DNA of 63,465 nucleotides, taken from an uncultured Acetatifactor sp. (GTDB taxonomy: Bacteria; Bacillota; Clostridia; Lachnospirales; Lachnospiraceae). The stretch is taken from NCBI GenBank assembly GCA_910580225.1, contig CAJTXE010000028.1, positions 1 to 63,465 of the forward strand, in the 5' to 3' direction. This document shows positions 31,928-40,873 of this stretch, piece after piece. A program made the position numbers and the translations under genes. Below the pieces are notes generated by a model. The model worked only from the letters and a program-made list of their open reading frames with translations. It had not been told where the DNA came from and did not search any database. Each line of letters opens with the position of its first letter. Within the stretch, counting starts at the first letter, position 1.

Positions 31928-34405
31928 CTACAAATTTTTTTCATTGGAGCCATTTTCTTCCTGTCTGGATTTGACCGTAAAGCAGACCTTCCCGTTCTTA
32001 TAGCCCACAGATACCGAGTCGCCCGGCTGAACTTTCTTCAGCAGTATCTCCTCTGCCAACGCATCCTCCACCACGGACTGAATCGCCCGCTTCAGCGGTC
32101 TGGCCCCCATCTTGGCATCGGAATACTTTTCCACCAGATATTCTTTCATAGCTGCCGTCATGCTCAGGCGGATATCCATCTGGGACTCACAGCGTTTGTA
32201 CAGATTGGAAGCCAGAAGACTTACGATGGCTTTCATGTTCTCCTGATTCAGCTGATGGAATACAATAATATCATCAATTCGATTGATAAATTCCGGCTTG
32301 AAGCTGCGCTTTACTTCCTCCATTACGCCTGTCTTCATTCTCTCGTAATCCCGCTTTGCATCACTCACTGCCGCGAACCCCAAATTCTTCGGATCCACGA
32401 TCCTCTGTGCCCCCGCATTGGAAGTCATGATCAGCACGGTATTCTTGAAGCTCACCTTTCTGCCTTTGGAATCCGTAATATGTCCGTCATCCAGGATCTG
32501 CAGCAGGATATTGAACACATCCGGGTGTGCCTTCTCGATCTCGTCAAACAGCACCACTGAATAAGGATTGCGCCGTACTTTTTCGGAAAGCTGCCCTCCT
32601 TCGTCAAACCCCACATAACCAGGCGGTGAACCGATCATCTTGGACACAGAGTGTCCCTCCATATACTCCGACATGTCCACACGGATGATGGCTTCCTCGG
32701 TCCCGAACATGGCTTCCGCAAGGGCTTTGGACAATTCTGTCTTACCCACGCCCGTAGGCCCCAGGAACAGGAAGGAACCGATGGGACGCCTGGGATCCTT
32801 GAGTCCTACCCGTCCTCTGCGCATGGCCTTGGCAACCGCCGTCACCGCTTCTTCCTGGCCGATCACTCTCTTATGCAGGATACTCTCCAGTTTCAGCAGC
32901 CGCTCGCTCTCCTTCTGCGCCAGCTTTGCCACGGGGATTCTGGTCCACATGGCCACCACTTCCGCGATTTCATTCTCTCCGATGGTATACTTTCTCTCTC
33001 CATCCTGTGTCTCGGAGCGCTTTTTCATCCGCTGCAGCTTCTTCATCAGTTCATCCTGGCTGTGCTTGATCTCCACTGCCTGAGAGAATGCCTCCATACG
33101 GATGGAACGCTCTATCTGCTGGTCCATCTTTCTGATCTCCTCCAGCAGGCTCTTCTGCTTGTCCGGCAGATCCACGGCACGCAGTCTGGCGCTGGCAGCG
33201 GCTTCGTCGATCAGGTCAATGGCCTTATCCGGCAGATTCCTGTCATTGATATAACGACTGGACAGCCGCACCGCCGCATCCACGGCTTCCGATGTTATGG
33301 TTACCTTGTGGTGCTCCTCATATTTCTCTCTGATACCTTCCAGAATGCGGATCGCTTCTTCCTGGGTGGGTTCTTCCACATTCACAGGCTGAAAACGTCT
33401 CTCCAGCGCAGCATCCCGCTCGATATATTTACGGTATTCCACTATGGTGGTGGCGCCGATCAGCTGCAGTTCTCCCCTTGCCAGGGAAGGTTTCAGGATA
33501 TTGGACGCATCAATGGCCCCCTCAGCCCCGCCTGCGCCGATCAGCGTATGCAGTTCGTCCAGGAACAAGATTACATTCCCATCTTCCACCACTTCCCGTA
33601 TCACTTTCTTGATCCGCTCCTCAAATTCTCCGCGGTATTTGCTGCCCGCAACCATACCTGACAGATCCAGGGTAAGCACGCGTTTCTCCTTGACGGTAAA
33701 AGGTACTTTTCCCTCCACGATCCGCTGGGCAAGCCCTTCTACTACTGCAGTCTTGCCCACACCGGGTTCCCCGATCAGGCATGGATTATTCTTGGTCCGT
33801 CGGCTTAAAATCTGAATCAGGCGGCTGATCTCCTCCTCCCGTCCGATAACCGGGTCCAGCCTTCCCTCCCTTGCCATGGCAGTCAGATCCTTGCTGTACT
33901 GGGCAAGCGCAGAAGCTCTTCCCCTTCCGGGCGCCCGTCTTCCCAGGTCCTCCTTGTACAGATTGGCATCCTGGCCTATGGCAACCAGCGTGTCCGCATA
34001 GACTTTCTGCACATTGATGCCCAAAGTATTCAGAAGACGGAATGCCACATTCTCCCCCTCCTTGATAATCGCCATCAGAATGTGCTCGGTACCGGTCTCT
34101 TTCTGGCCGAACCGGGCTGCCTGTCTGTGCGCTTCTTCCAGGATCCGCTTCGCCCTGGGGGAATATCCTTCTCTCTCCTTCAGGCCCACACCGCCGTCAA
34201 AGGCGATCAGCTCCTGAATCATATCCACAACCTGCTGTAATTCCACGCCGTTGTCCGTAAGCACCCGGTGTGCCACACCCTCCGGTTCTTTCAGCAACCC
34301 CGCAAGAATATGCTCCGTTCCCACATATCCCTGTTTCAGACGGCCAGCATATTTGGATGCATGATTCAATGCCTCCTGTGCTTTGTCCGTAAATTTTGAC
34401 TGCAT
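31928..34405 (-). CDS. clpC: ATP-dependent Clp protease ATP-binding subunit ClpC
   Basis: An 825-residue Hsp100 unfoldase. It has the double Clp N-terminal repeat (about 1-145), D1 with Walker A GEPGVGKT, the UvrB/UvrC-like middle domain expected of ClpC (about 410-470), D2 with GPTGVGKT and MSEYMEGHSVSKMIGSPPGYVG, and a C-terminal D2-small domain. It feeds proteins to ClpP. The start at ATG 34405 has GAGAGG in front. The usual ctsR-mcsA-mcsB genes are absent; a GntR-family gene lies upstream instead. Confidence 0.96.
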   Translation of the reverse strand: MQSKFTDKAQEALNHASKYAGRLKQGYVGTEHILAGLLKEPEGVAHRVLTDNGVELQQVVDMIQELIAFDGGVGLKEREGYSPRAKRILEEAHRQAARFGQKETGTEHILMAIIKEGENVAFRLLNTLGINVQKVYADTLVAIGQDANLYKEDLGRRAPGRGRASALAQYSKDLTAMAREGRLDPVIGREEEISRLIQILSRRTKNNPCLIGEPGVGKTAVVEGLAQRIVEGKVPFTVKEKRVLTLDLSGMVAGSKYRGEFEERIKKVIREVVEDGNVILFLDELHTLIGAGGAEGAIDASNILKPSLARGELQLIGATTIVEYRKYIERDAALERRFQPVNVEEPTQEEAIRILEGIREKYEEHHKVTITSEAVDAAVRLSSRYINDRNLPDKAIDLIDEAAASARLRAVDLPDKQKSLLEEIRKMDQQIERSIRMEAFSQAVEIKHSQDELMKKLQRMKKRSETQDGERKYTIGENEIAEVVAMWTRIPVAKLAQKESERLLKLESILHKRVIGQEEAVTAVAKAMRRGRVGLKDPRRPIGSFLFLGPTGVGKTELSKALAEAMFGTEEAIIRVDMSEYMEGHSVSKMIGSPPGYVGFDEGGQLSEKVRRNPYSVVLFDEIEKAHPDVFNILLQILDDGHITDSKGRKVSFKNTVLIMTSNAGAQRIVDPKNLGFAAVSDAKRDYERMKTGVMEEVKRSFKPEFINRIDDIIVFHQLNQENMKAIVSLLASNLYKRCESQMDIRLSMTAAMKEYLVEKYSDAKMGARPLKRAIQSVVEDALAEEILLKKVQPGDSVSVGYKNGKVCFTVKSRQEENGSNEKNL

Positions 34406-34489
34406 ATATTTCCCTCTCATTCTGCCGCTCTTTTATCTCTGCGGCGATTCCCTTTTCTGCTCAATCAGGCTCTCCGAAATCATCTTTTC

Positions 34490-34870
34490 CTAATTCAGAG
34501 CATTTCCAAACTCTTCGTAAATTTCCTCCATTAATTCATAGATTTCCTCTTTTGATATGTTTTTGCAGCTGCTTTTGGCCAGGATGACCTGGAGCTCTTT
34601 CTTCAGTTCCTCCCGGGTGCGCATCCGATCCCCATCTATGGCGATCACTGCCCCTCTTCTCCTGTCCACCCTCACATAGCCTTCCTGTTTTAAGACTGTA
34701 TATGCCTTGTTTACCGTATGCATATTGATGCCGATGGTATCCGCAAGCTGGCGCACGCTGGGAAGGGAATCCCCCTCCTGGAAACGGGAGGCCGCAATTC
34801 CCAGAATGATCTGGTTGCATAATTGAAGGTAGATCGCCTCATCACTATTAAAATCTATCTCAAGAATCAT
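34490..34870 (-). CDS. GntR-family regulator, YtrA subfamily
   Basis: A 126-residue protein with an N-terminal winged helix (QIILGIAASRFQEGDSLPSVRQLA, helix GINMHTVNKAYTVLKQEGYV) and only a short helical tail, as in the YtrA subfamily. Such regulators usually control adjacent ABC transporters; here clpC follows after 84 bp, so cotranscription or control of clpC is possible. AGAGG lies very close to ATG 34870. Confidence 0.88.
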   Translation of the reverse strand: MILEIDFNSDEAIYLQLCNQIILGIAASRFQEGDSLPSVRQLADTIGINMHTVNKAYTVLKQEGYVRVDRRRGAVIAIDGDRMRTREELKKELQVILAKSSCKNISKEEIYELMEEIYEEFGNALN

Positions 34871-34984
34871 ATCCTCTAACCTCTGTTCCGATTCCGTATC
34901 CGCCGCTGTGCCTTTGTTTCGTTTAAATCATAAATCAGCAGCAGAATACTGTCAACTGATGTGAGAAAAGTTTAGAGCATTTTT

Positions 34985-35023
34985 AGAAATAAACAGGGAG
35001 TACCCTTTCGGAATATTCCCTGT
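34985..35023 (-). terminator. Putative terminator after the SH3 membrane protein
   Basis: ACAGGGA/TCCCTGT (34993-34999 with 35017-35023) with a T-rich stretch following on the minus strand. Confidence 0.5.
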
Positions 35024-35039
35024 CCTGAAGTAGCTTTCC

Positions 35040-36602
35040 TTATTCATCGTAATTTAAAAACTCATGCTCAAAATCGTCGTCATCATCCGCCATAAAATTC
35101 CTGGGCTGGGGTTTCTGGACACCGGACGGGGCCTGTCTTACCGGACGCCCGCTCTGAGGTGCACCGTTTCTCTGGGAAGCATCCGCCGGCCTGGGCCCCT
35201 GGGATGCCCCTGCAGGTCTCCTGGCCCCCTGCTGCGCTCCGACAGGTCTGGGTCCCTGGCTGCTTCCGGGTCCCTGAACAGCCCCTGTTGCCATCGTTCT
35301 GACCCCCTGAGATCCTGCCGGTCTTGGCTGCCCTTCCCTGACAGGACGCTGTCCCTGGACGGTTCCTGCGGGACGCTGGGATGCCCCCGCAGGCCGCTGT
35401 CCCGGCCCCTGCGCCGTTCCTGCGGGCCGCTGACCTGCCGGACGCTGCCCTTGAGATGCACCTGCCGGCCGCTGACCGCTTCCAACAGGACGCTGGCCCT
35501 GGGAACTCCCTCTCTCTCCCTGGCTCTGCCCGGCGGGGCGCTGACCATAGCCATTGGGTCTGGCTCCCGAAGGCCTGGAGGCCGGCCTCTCCCCTTCCTG
35601 CATACGGTCGCTTCTGGCCGGGGCTGCTTTCCGCTTTCGAATGGTTTCCTTTTCCACCTCATTAAAGTAGGCGGAATCCATCATATCCCGGATCTTAAAG
35701 ACCAGAAATGCAATGCCTGCCGCGGCCGCTACCAGCAGGAATACCAGAATAATAATGATAACCTTCTGATTCTTGACTGTTTTCTCACTCTCTTTCAACA
35801 GGTCTCCATTCTTCGTCACACCGTCAAACAGCTTCTGGATCTCATAGGCTTTGGGCTCGTCTCCTCTGTTGTCCACCAGCAGCCACGCATTGTCCTGTAT
35901 CAGGGTCTCAAACAGTTTCTTCTCCGGCTCCGGTTCCGGCGAAGGTTCCGGTACATCCTGTTCCGGCGGGTTTTCTGTCATGGGTGTCAGTTCCCCCGCC
36001 AGCGTCACATAATCATAGCGGATGAAACCACTCACCTGTTCCTCTCCCGAAAGACAACTCACCTGATACCAGGTTCTTCCGTCCGCATCCGTGGCCTGTC
36101 CCGTGACCGTAAGCGCAGTATCTACGGGAACTTCCGCAAGAATCTGGCCTTCCGAAGACGCATTGTCACGGATCTTGCCCGACTCGCTGGATACTGCGGC
36201 GCTGACCGGATTTACCGCAGTCACTTCTGCCGGGGGAATTGTCGTACCCCCTCCGCCTTCTTCCCCTTCAGAAGGGACACTCCCTTCCAAAACCTCCACA
36301 AGGTCGGAACGGATATAACCGGTGATATCGCCGCTTTTTACCTGATACCAGGTCTTGCCGTCTCCGCCCTGTACCTGGCTGATGATTGTCAGGACTTTTC
36401 CGTTCTCCGCACCGCCCACCGCCGCACTGGAGGTACTGGCCTCTTTCCTGATATTGGCACCCTTGGGAGCTGTCACCTTGGCCTGTGACTCCGCATAGCT
36501 GACAAAACTGTCAGAAACCGCTGCCCATGCAAAGATTCCCAGTCCCAATACCAATGCAAGCATGCCTTTCAGAAGCCTGTATTTTATGTCTGCTTTTTTC
36601 AT
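35040..36602 (-). CDS. SH3-domain membrane protein with Gln/Arg/Pro/Gly-rich tail
   Basis: A 520-residue protein. An N-terminal hydrophobic segment is followed by two bacterial SH3 domains (about 45-120 and 140-210, each with a TWYQV core), an acidic Pro linker, a transmembrane helix near residue 300 (IIIILVFLLVAAAAGIAFLVFKI-like), and a cytosolic tail of about 180 residues built from QRPAG- and SQG-type repeats ending in DDDDDFEHEF. The SH3 part should face the wall, and the basic low-complexity tail may bind nucleic acid or membrane. ATG 36602 has AAAGGA upstream; ATG 36617 is an equally usable alternative. Confidence 0.75.
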   Translation of the reverse strand: MKKADIKYRLLKGMLALVLGLGIFAWAAVSDSFVSYAESQAKVTAPKGANIRKEASTSSAAVGGAENGKVLTIISQVQGGDGKTWYQVKSGDITGYIRSDLVEVLEGSVPSEGEEGGGGTTIPPAEVTAVNPVSAAVSSESGKIRDNASSEGQILAEVPVDTALTVTGQATDADGRTWYQVSCLSGEEQVSGFIRYDYVTLAGELTPMTENPPEQDVPEPSPEPEPEKKLFETLIQDNAWLLVDNRGDEPKAYEIQKLFDGVTKNGDLLKESEKTVKNQKVIIIILVFLLVAAAAGIAFLVFKIRDMMDSAYFNEVEKETIRKRKAAPARSDRMQEGERPASRPSGARPNGYGQRPAGQSQGERGSSQGQRPVGSGQRPAGASQGQRPAGQRPAGTAQGPGQRPAGASQRPAGTVQGQRPVREGQPRPAGSQGVRTMATGAVQGPGSSQGPRPVGAQQGARRPAGASQGPRPADASQRNGAPQSGRPVRQAPSGVQKPQPRNFMADDDDDFEHEFLNYDE

Positions 36603-36621
36603 TCGGTTTCCTTTCATTCCT

Positions 36622-37074
36622 TTATTCCTCTCGTGTAAATCTCCTCTGCCCTTCTTCTGACCGCTGCTCAAGGCCAAAACCATGGGTATTTTGGTTCAAC
36701 AGCTCCCTCTGCTTCGCCTCAAGAGTGCGGTGAACCTTAATCTCACAGTCAGGGCAGTACTGTCCGGATCTGATCTGCTTACCGCAAAGTTCGCAGCGCA
36801 TATATACTTTGGAGCCTTCCGCAATTTCCAGTCTGCCGTCCTTAAGCAAACGTCTGATCGTACGCTGGGGCACCCCAACTGCCTCTTCGATCTGTGCCGC
36901 AGTGGCTCCCTTATGTCCTTCTATATATCCTCTCACTTTTCCGTAATCGTCATAATCCACTGCTCCGCATTCTTCACAATGATATTCTCCCACTCCCTTA
37001 AATATCATAACTCCGCCGCATTCCGTGCATACGCGCGGAATATGGTACATATCCAATGCACCCATTCCGTTCAC
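36622..37074 (-). CDS. Zinc-ribbon/HTH protein resembling YvyF
   Basis: About 150 residues. Two CxxC pairs (CTECGG, CEECGAVDY) form a zinc ribbon, followed by a helix-turn-helix-like segment (GATAAQIEEAVGVPQRTIRRLL) and a second ribbon (CELCGKQI, CPDCE). The order matches the flagellar-operon protein family YvyF/TIGR03826, though no flagellar genes are near. The GTG at 37074 is placed seven bases after GGAGGTG and is chosen as start; ATG 37089 contains that site. The gene ends just before the SH3 membrane protein, so they are likely cotranscribed. Confidence 0.72.
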   Translation of the reverse strand: MNGMGALDMYHIPRVCTECGGVMIFKGVGEYHCEECGAVDYDDYGKVRGYIEGHKGATAAQIEEAVGVPQRTIRRLLKDGRLEIAEGSKVYMRCELCGKQIRSGQYCPDCEIKVHRTLEAKQRELLNQNTHGFGLEQRSEEGQRRFTREE

Positions 37075-37107
37075 CGGCAACACCTCCATTCTCTTATATT
37101 ATTCTGA

Positions 37108-38385
37108 TTATGCCTCATCAATGGCCTTTCCGATATCATGTCTCATATACTTATTCTCAAAAGACACCCATTCTGCCGCCTCGTATGCTCTCGCTCTGGC
37201 TTCCTTCAGAGTCTTTCCTCTGGCCGTCACGCCCAGAACACGTCCTCCGCCGGTGACAATGCGCCCTGTTTCGTCAAATTTACTCCCCGCATGAAAGCAG
37301 TCATAATCCTGCTGTCCTTCAAAGCGTTCCAGCCCTGTGATCTCATAGCCTTTCTGATACGAAACCGGATACCCTTCCGATGCAAGCACCACGCAGACAG
37401 CAGCATTGTCCTCAAATTCCAGCTCTATCCCCTCCAATGTGCCGTCAATGCAGGCATCCACCACATCACACAGGTCGTTCTTCATCCGACACAGTACCAC
37501 CTGGGCCTCCGGGTCGCCGAATCTGGCATTGTACTCCAACACCTTCGGTCCCTCCGGCGTAAGCATCAGGCCGAAGAAAATAACACCTTTGAATTCCCTT
37601 CCCTCCGCCGCCATGGCATCCACCGTAGGCTGATAGATATGCTCCTGGCAGAAGGCATCCACCTGTTCCGTGTAGAAAGGACTGGGAGAAAAGCAGCCCA
37701 TACCGCCTGTATTCGGCCCCTGGTCTCCGTCCAAGGCACGTTTGTGGTCCTGGGCAGAAGTCATGGTTCTGACCGTCCTGCCGTCCACAAAAGCCAGCAC
37801 GGATACTTCCCTGCCTGTCAGAAATTCCTCCACCACCAGCACATCTCCGGCGCTGCCGAAATGCTTATCCTCCATGATCTCTCTCACGCCTGCACGGGCC
37901 TCTTCCAGAGTATTGCAGATCAGCACACCCTTCCCCAGTGCCAGCCCGTCCGCTTTCAGTACCACCGGCATTTTGGCACTCTCCAGATAGTTAAGCGCCT
38001 TCCCCGGATCGTCAAAGGTCTCATAGGCGGCTGTGGGAATCCCGTATTTCTTCATCAGATCCTTGGAAAACGCTTTGCTGCCTTCCAGAATGGCGGCATT
38101 TTTCCTGGGCCCAAATACCCGGAATCCCTCCGCTTCCAACACATCCACCAAGCCTGCCGCCAGGGGATCGTCCGGTGCCACAAAGACCAGATCCACCTTT
38201 TTTTCCTTCCCATACGCCACGATTTTATCAAATTCCATGACGCCGATGGATGGATCACATTCCGCAATCTGAGCGATCCCCGCATTGCCGGGGACGCAGT
38301 ACAATTGTTCCACCCTGCTGCTTTTCTTCATGCTGACTGCAATTGCGTGCTCCCGCCCGCCGCCGCCTATGATCAAAACCTTCAT
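37108..38385 (-). CDS. purD: Phosphoribosylamine-glycine ligase
   Basis: A 425-residue ATP-grasp enzyme making GAR in the second step of purine synthesis. Visible hallmarks are the start KVLIIGGGGREHAIA, KADGLALGKGV, GPNTGGMGCFSP and the ATP-grasp metal site EYNARFGDPEAQ. ATG 38385 has AAGAGGTGA upstream. Last gene of purE-purM-purN-purD. Confidence 0.97.
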   Translation of the reverse strand: MKVLIIGGGGREHAIAVSMKKSSRVEQLYCVPGNAGIAQIAECDPSIGVMEFDKIVAYGKEKKVDLVFVAPDDPLAAGLVDVLEAEGFRVFGPRKNAAILEGSKAFSKDLMKKYGIPTAAYETFDDPGKALNYLESAKMPVVLKADGLALGKGVLICNTLEEARAGVREIMEDKHFGSAGDVLVVEEFLTGREVSVLAFVDGRTVRTMTSAQDHKRALDGDQGPNTGGMGCFSPSPFYTEQVDAFCQEHIYQPTVDAMAAEGREFKGVIFFGLMLTPEGPKVLEYNARFGDPEAQVVLCRMKNDLCDVVDACIDGTLEGIELEFEDNAAVCVVLASEGYPVSYQKGYEITGLERFEGQQDYDCFHAGSKFDETGRIVTGGGRVLGVTARGKTLKEARARAYEAAEWVSFENKYMRHDIGKAIDEA

Positions 38386-38455
38386 GCTGTCACCTCTTCT
38401 TAATTTATCATTCCCGCTCCGCTCTTCCAGGGCTGAAAACGGTCTTCTCACTTCA

Positions 38456-39085
38456 TCAGCTCCTGCAGAAGACAACCTTGTCTCCTTCAACTTTTACTCT
38501 GCCGTTGGCAATATCATCGATTGCCCTGGGAAGCAGAATCCACTCCGCCTGCTCCATCACCCTGCGCTGCAGAATCTCCGGAGTATCTCCTTCTTCCACA
38601 TATACCGCCTTCTGAGCTATAATGGGCCCTTCATCCATGCCCTCATTGACAAAATGTACCGTGGCCCCTGTAACCTTGACCCCTCTCTCCAGCACTTTCT
38701 CATGTACCTTCAGACCATAATACCCCACTCCGCAGAAAGACGGGATGAGAGAGGGATGGATGTTCACGATTCTGTTGGAAAATGCAGCCACCATCTGGGG
38801 CGGAATCCGCACCAGAAATCCGGCCAGCACCACCAGGTCCGGCGCCAGCTCACACATCTTTGCCGTAAACGCTTCATTGAACGCTTCCCTGTCCGGATAC
38901 TGCTTCGGGGACATGACAATCCCGGGAATCCCGCGGGCCGCTCCACGCTCCAGCGCCCTGGCACCCGGATTATTGCTGATGACGGCTATCATTTCCGTGT
39001 TGGTGACGGCACCGCTGTCCAGGCTGTCCAGAATTGCCTGCAGATTCGTGCCGCCTCCGGACACACACACCGCTATTCTCAACAT
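38456..39085 (-). CDS. purN: Phosphoribosylglycinamide formyltransferase
   Basis: A 209-residue 10-formyl-THF-dependent GAR transformylase. It has VCVSGGGTNLQAILD, VVLAGFLVRIPP, the catalytic NIHPSLIPSF (Asn-His) and GVKVTGATVHFVNEGMDEG with the essential Asp. Its start overlaps the purM stop by 7 nt, so translation is coupled. Confidence 0.96.
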   Translation of the reverse strand: MLRIAVCVSGGGTNLQAILDSLDSGAVTNTEMIAVISNNPGARALERGAARGIPGIVMSPKQYPDREAFNEAFTAKMCELAPDLVVLAGFLVRIPPQMVAAFSNRIVNIHPSLIPSFCGVGYYGLKVHEKVLERGVKVTGATVHFVNEGMDEGPIIAQKAVYVEEGDTPEILQRRVMEQAEWILLPRAIDDIANGRVKVEGDKVVFCRS

Positions 39086-40104
39086 ATGTCCACTCCCTTT
39101 TCACCGGATTTGCACACACCAACCCTATAGGGAGTCTCTCCCGCCCCTTTGATGGCTTCCATTGTTATATCGGCATCTTCGGGCGAAACGGCCAGTACCA
39201 TACCCAAACCCATGTTGTAAGTATTGTACATCACCTTTTCCTCGATGTCTCCCTTCTTCTGGAGCAGCCCGAAAATGGGGGGAACCGCAAAGCTGTCCTT
39301 CTTCACTTCCGCACGGATTCCCTCGGGAAGCATTCTGGGAATATTCTCATAGAAGCCGCCTCCCGTGATATGACTGGCTCCTTTGACTGTCACACCTGCG
39401 TTTTTGATAGATTTCAGGGCCTTCACATAAATCCTGGTAGGAGTCAGCAAAGTATCGCCCAGTGTAGCTCCCAGTTCTTCATAATAAGTGTCCAGACTCT
39501 CCCTTGTCATCTCGAATACTTTGCGCACCAGAGAAAAACCGTTAGAATGTACACCTGAAGACGCCATACCGATGAGCACGTCGCCTTCTTTGATATGTTC
39601 TCCTGTGATCAGATCCTTTTTATCCGCCGCTCCCACAGAGAAACCTGCCAGATCATACTCTTCCTCCGGCATCAGATCCGGATGCTCTGCCGTCTCTCCG
39701 CCCACCAGCGCAGCTCCTGCCATCCTGCAGCCTTCCGCAACTCCCTTCACGATGGCGGCGATCTTCTCTGGAATATTCCTGCCGCAGGCAATGTAATCCA
39801 GGAAAAACAGGGGTTCTCCTCCCGCACATGCCACATCGTTCACGCACATGGCCACACAATCGATCCCAACCGTGTCATGCCTGTCCATGAGGAACGCCAG
39901 TTTCAGCTTGGTTCCCACACCGTCCGTGCCTGACAGCAGCACCGGATTCTCCATCCCTTTCAGTGCAGCCAGCGAAAAGGCGCCCGAAAATCCGCCGATT
40001 CCGCCCAGCACCTCGGGCCGCATGGTTTCCTTTACGTATCCTTTCATCAGTTCCACGGATCTGTATCCGGCTTCAATATCCACACCTGCTTTTTTATAAT
40101 CCAT
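39079..40104 (-). CDS. purM: Phosphoribosylformylglycinamidine cyclo-ligase
   Basis: A 341-residue AIR synthase. It opens with DYKKAGVDIEAGYRSVE and carries LLSGTDGVGTKLKLAF, ALVGGETAEHPDLM and HITGGGFYENIPRML, all typical of PurM. ATG 40104 has AGGAACGG upstream. Between purE and purM (40105-40224) an AGCCGAA/TTCGGC hairpin with a short T-stretch could act as an attenuator. Confidence 0.96.
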   Translation of the reverse strand: MDYKKAGVDIEAGYRSVELMKGYVKETMRPEVLGGIGGFSGAFSLAALKGMENPVLLSGTDGVGTKLKLAFLMDRHDTVGIDCVAMCVNDVACAGGEPLFFLDYIACGRNIPEKIAAIVKGVAEGCRMAGAALVGGETAEHPDLMPEEEYDLAGFSVGAADKKDLITGEHIKEGDVLIGMASSGVHSNGFSLVRKVFEMTRESLDTYYEELGATLGDTLLTPTRIYVKALKSIKNAGVTVKGASHITGGGFYENIPRMLPEGIRAEVKKDSFAVPPIFGLLQKKGDIEEKVMYNTYNMGLGMVLAVSPEDADITMEAIKGAGETPYRVGVCKSGEKGVDIC

Positions 40105-40224
40105 CTTCCGTTCCTGTCTGTACGCTGCGATGCGCACTTTATACGGTTCCCCTTCTGCTCCCCGGGAGCTGACTGCGAACCTTTAAAACAGCCGAATACG
40201 CTTATTTTTCGGCCGTGTCCATGC

Positions 40225-40770
40225 TCAGGCCTTTTTCTGACTCTCCAGATATGCCTTATAGCCTTCCTTCTGCAGCCTGCAATCCTTCTGCTCCACCTGC
40301 TCTTTTAACCTGGCGCTGTAGTCTTTCAGTCGTCCCAGCAGTTCCGGATCAGAAGTCGCCAGAATCTTAGCCGCCAGAAGGCCTGCATTGGCTCCCCCGC
40401 CTATGGCCACCGTAGCCACCGGAATGCCGGAAGGCATCTGCACAATGGAATACAGAGAATCTCTTCCTCCCAGAGAAGAAGTATGCATGGGGATTCCGAT
40501 GACAGGCATGGGAAAGATCGCGGCGCACATTCCCGGCAGATGAGCGGCCATGCCCGCACCCGCAATGATCACCTTAAATCCCTTTTCCTCCGCCTTCTTC
40601 GCATATTCAAAAAATACATCCGGCTCCCTGTGTGCGCTGATGATAGCCATCTCGTAGGAAATCCCCAGCTCCTCCAGGATATCCGCCGCTTTCGCCATCA
40701 CAGGCATATCGGAATCACTGCCCATTACGATACCCACCCTGGGCATATCCGGTTTCTTTCTCTCTTCCAT
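40225..40770 (-). CDS. purE: N5-carboxyaminoimidazole ribonucleotide mutase
   Basis: A 181-residue PurE that isomerises N5-CAIR to CAIR. It has VGIVMGSDSDMPVM, SAHREPD and AGAGMAAHLPGMCA. The last 20 residues form a charged tail beyond the usual end. First gene of the purine operon, with GGAG before ATG 40770 and its own promoter. purK is not next to it. Confidence 0.96.
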   Translation of the reverse strand: MEERKKPDMPRVGIVMGSDSDMPVMAKAADILEELGISYEMAIISAHREPDVFFEYAKKAEEKGFKVIIAGAGMAAHLPGMCAAIFPMPVIGIPMHTSSLGGRDSLYSIVQMPSGIPVATVAIGGGANAGLLAAKILATSDPELLGRLKDYSARLKEQVEQKDCRLQKEGYKAYLESQKKA

Positions 40771-40841
40771 GATAATCTCCTTTCTATCTCCAGTTCTGGA
40801 TCCTCCCGTTCCGTATCTTTTCCGCACTCCTTCTTCACTTT

Positions 40842-40870
40842 AGTTTAACGGATTACGGGACTGTGTGCAA
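40842..40870 (-). promoter_or_regulatory. Promoter of the purE-purM-purN-purD operon
   Basis: TTGCAC (40865-40870), 17-bp spacer, TAAACT (40842-40847) on the minus strand. I see no purine riboswitch in the leader. Confidence 0.5.
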
Positions 40871-40873
40871 CAA

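Noticed and set aside
35064..36488. A 474-codon plus-strand ORF
   Set aside because: Shadow of the Pro/Gly/Arg-rich SH3 membrane protein, open only because of its composition.
40771..40873. Purine riboswitch before purE
   Set aside because: No conserved purine-aptamer loops are visible in the short leader.
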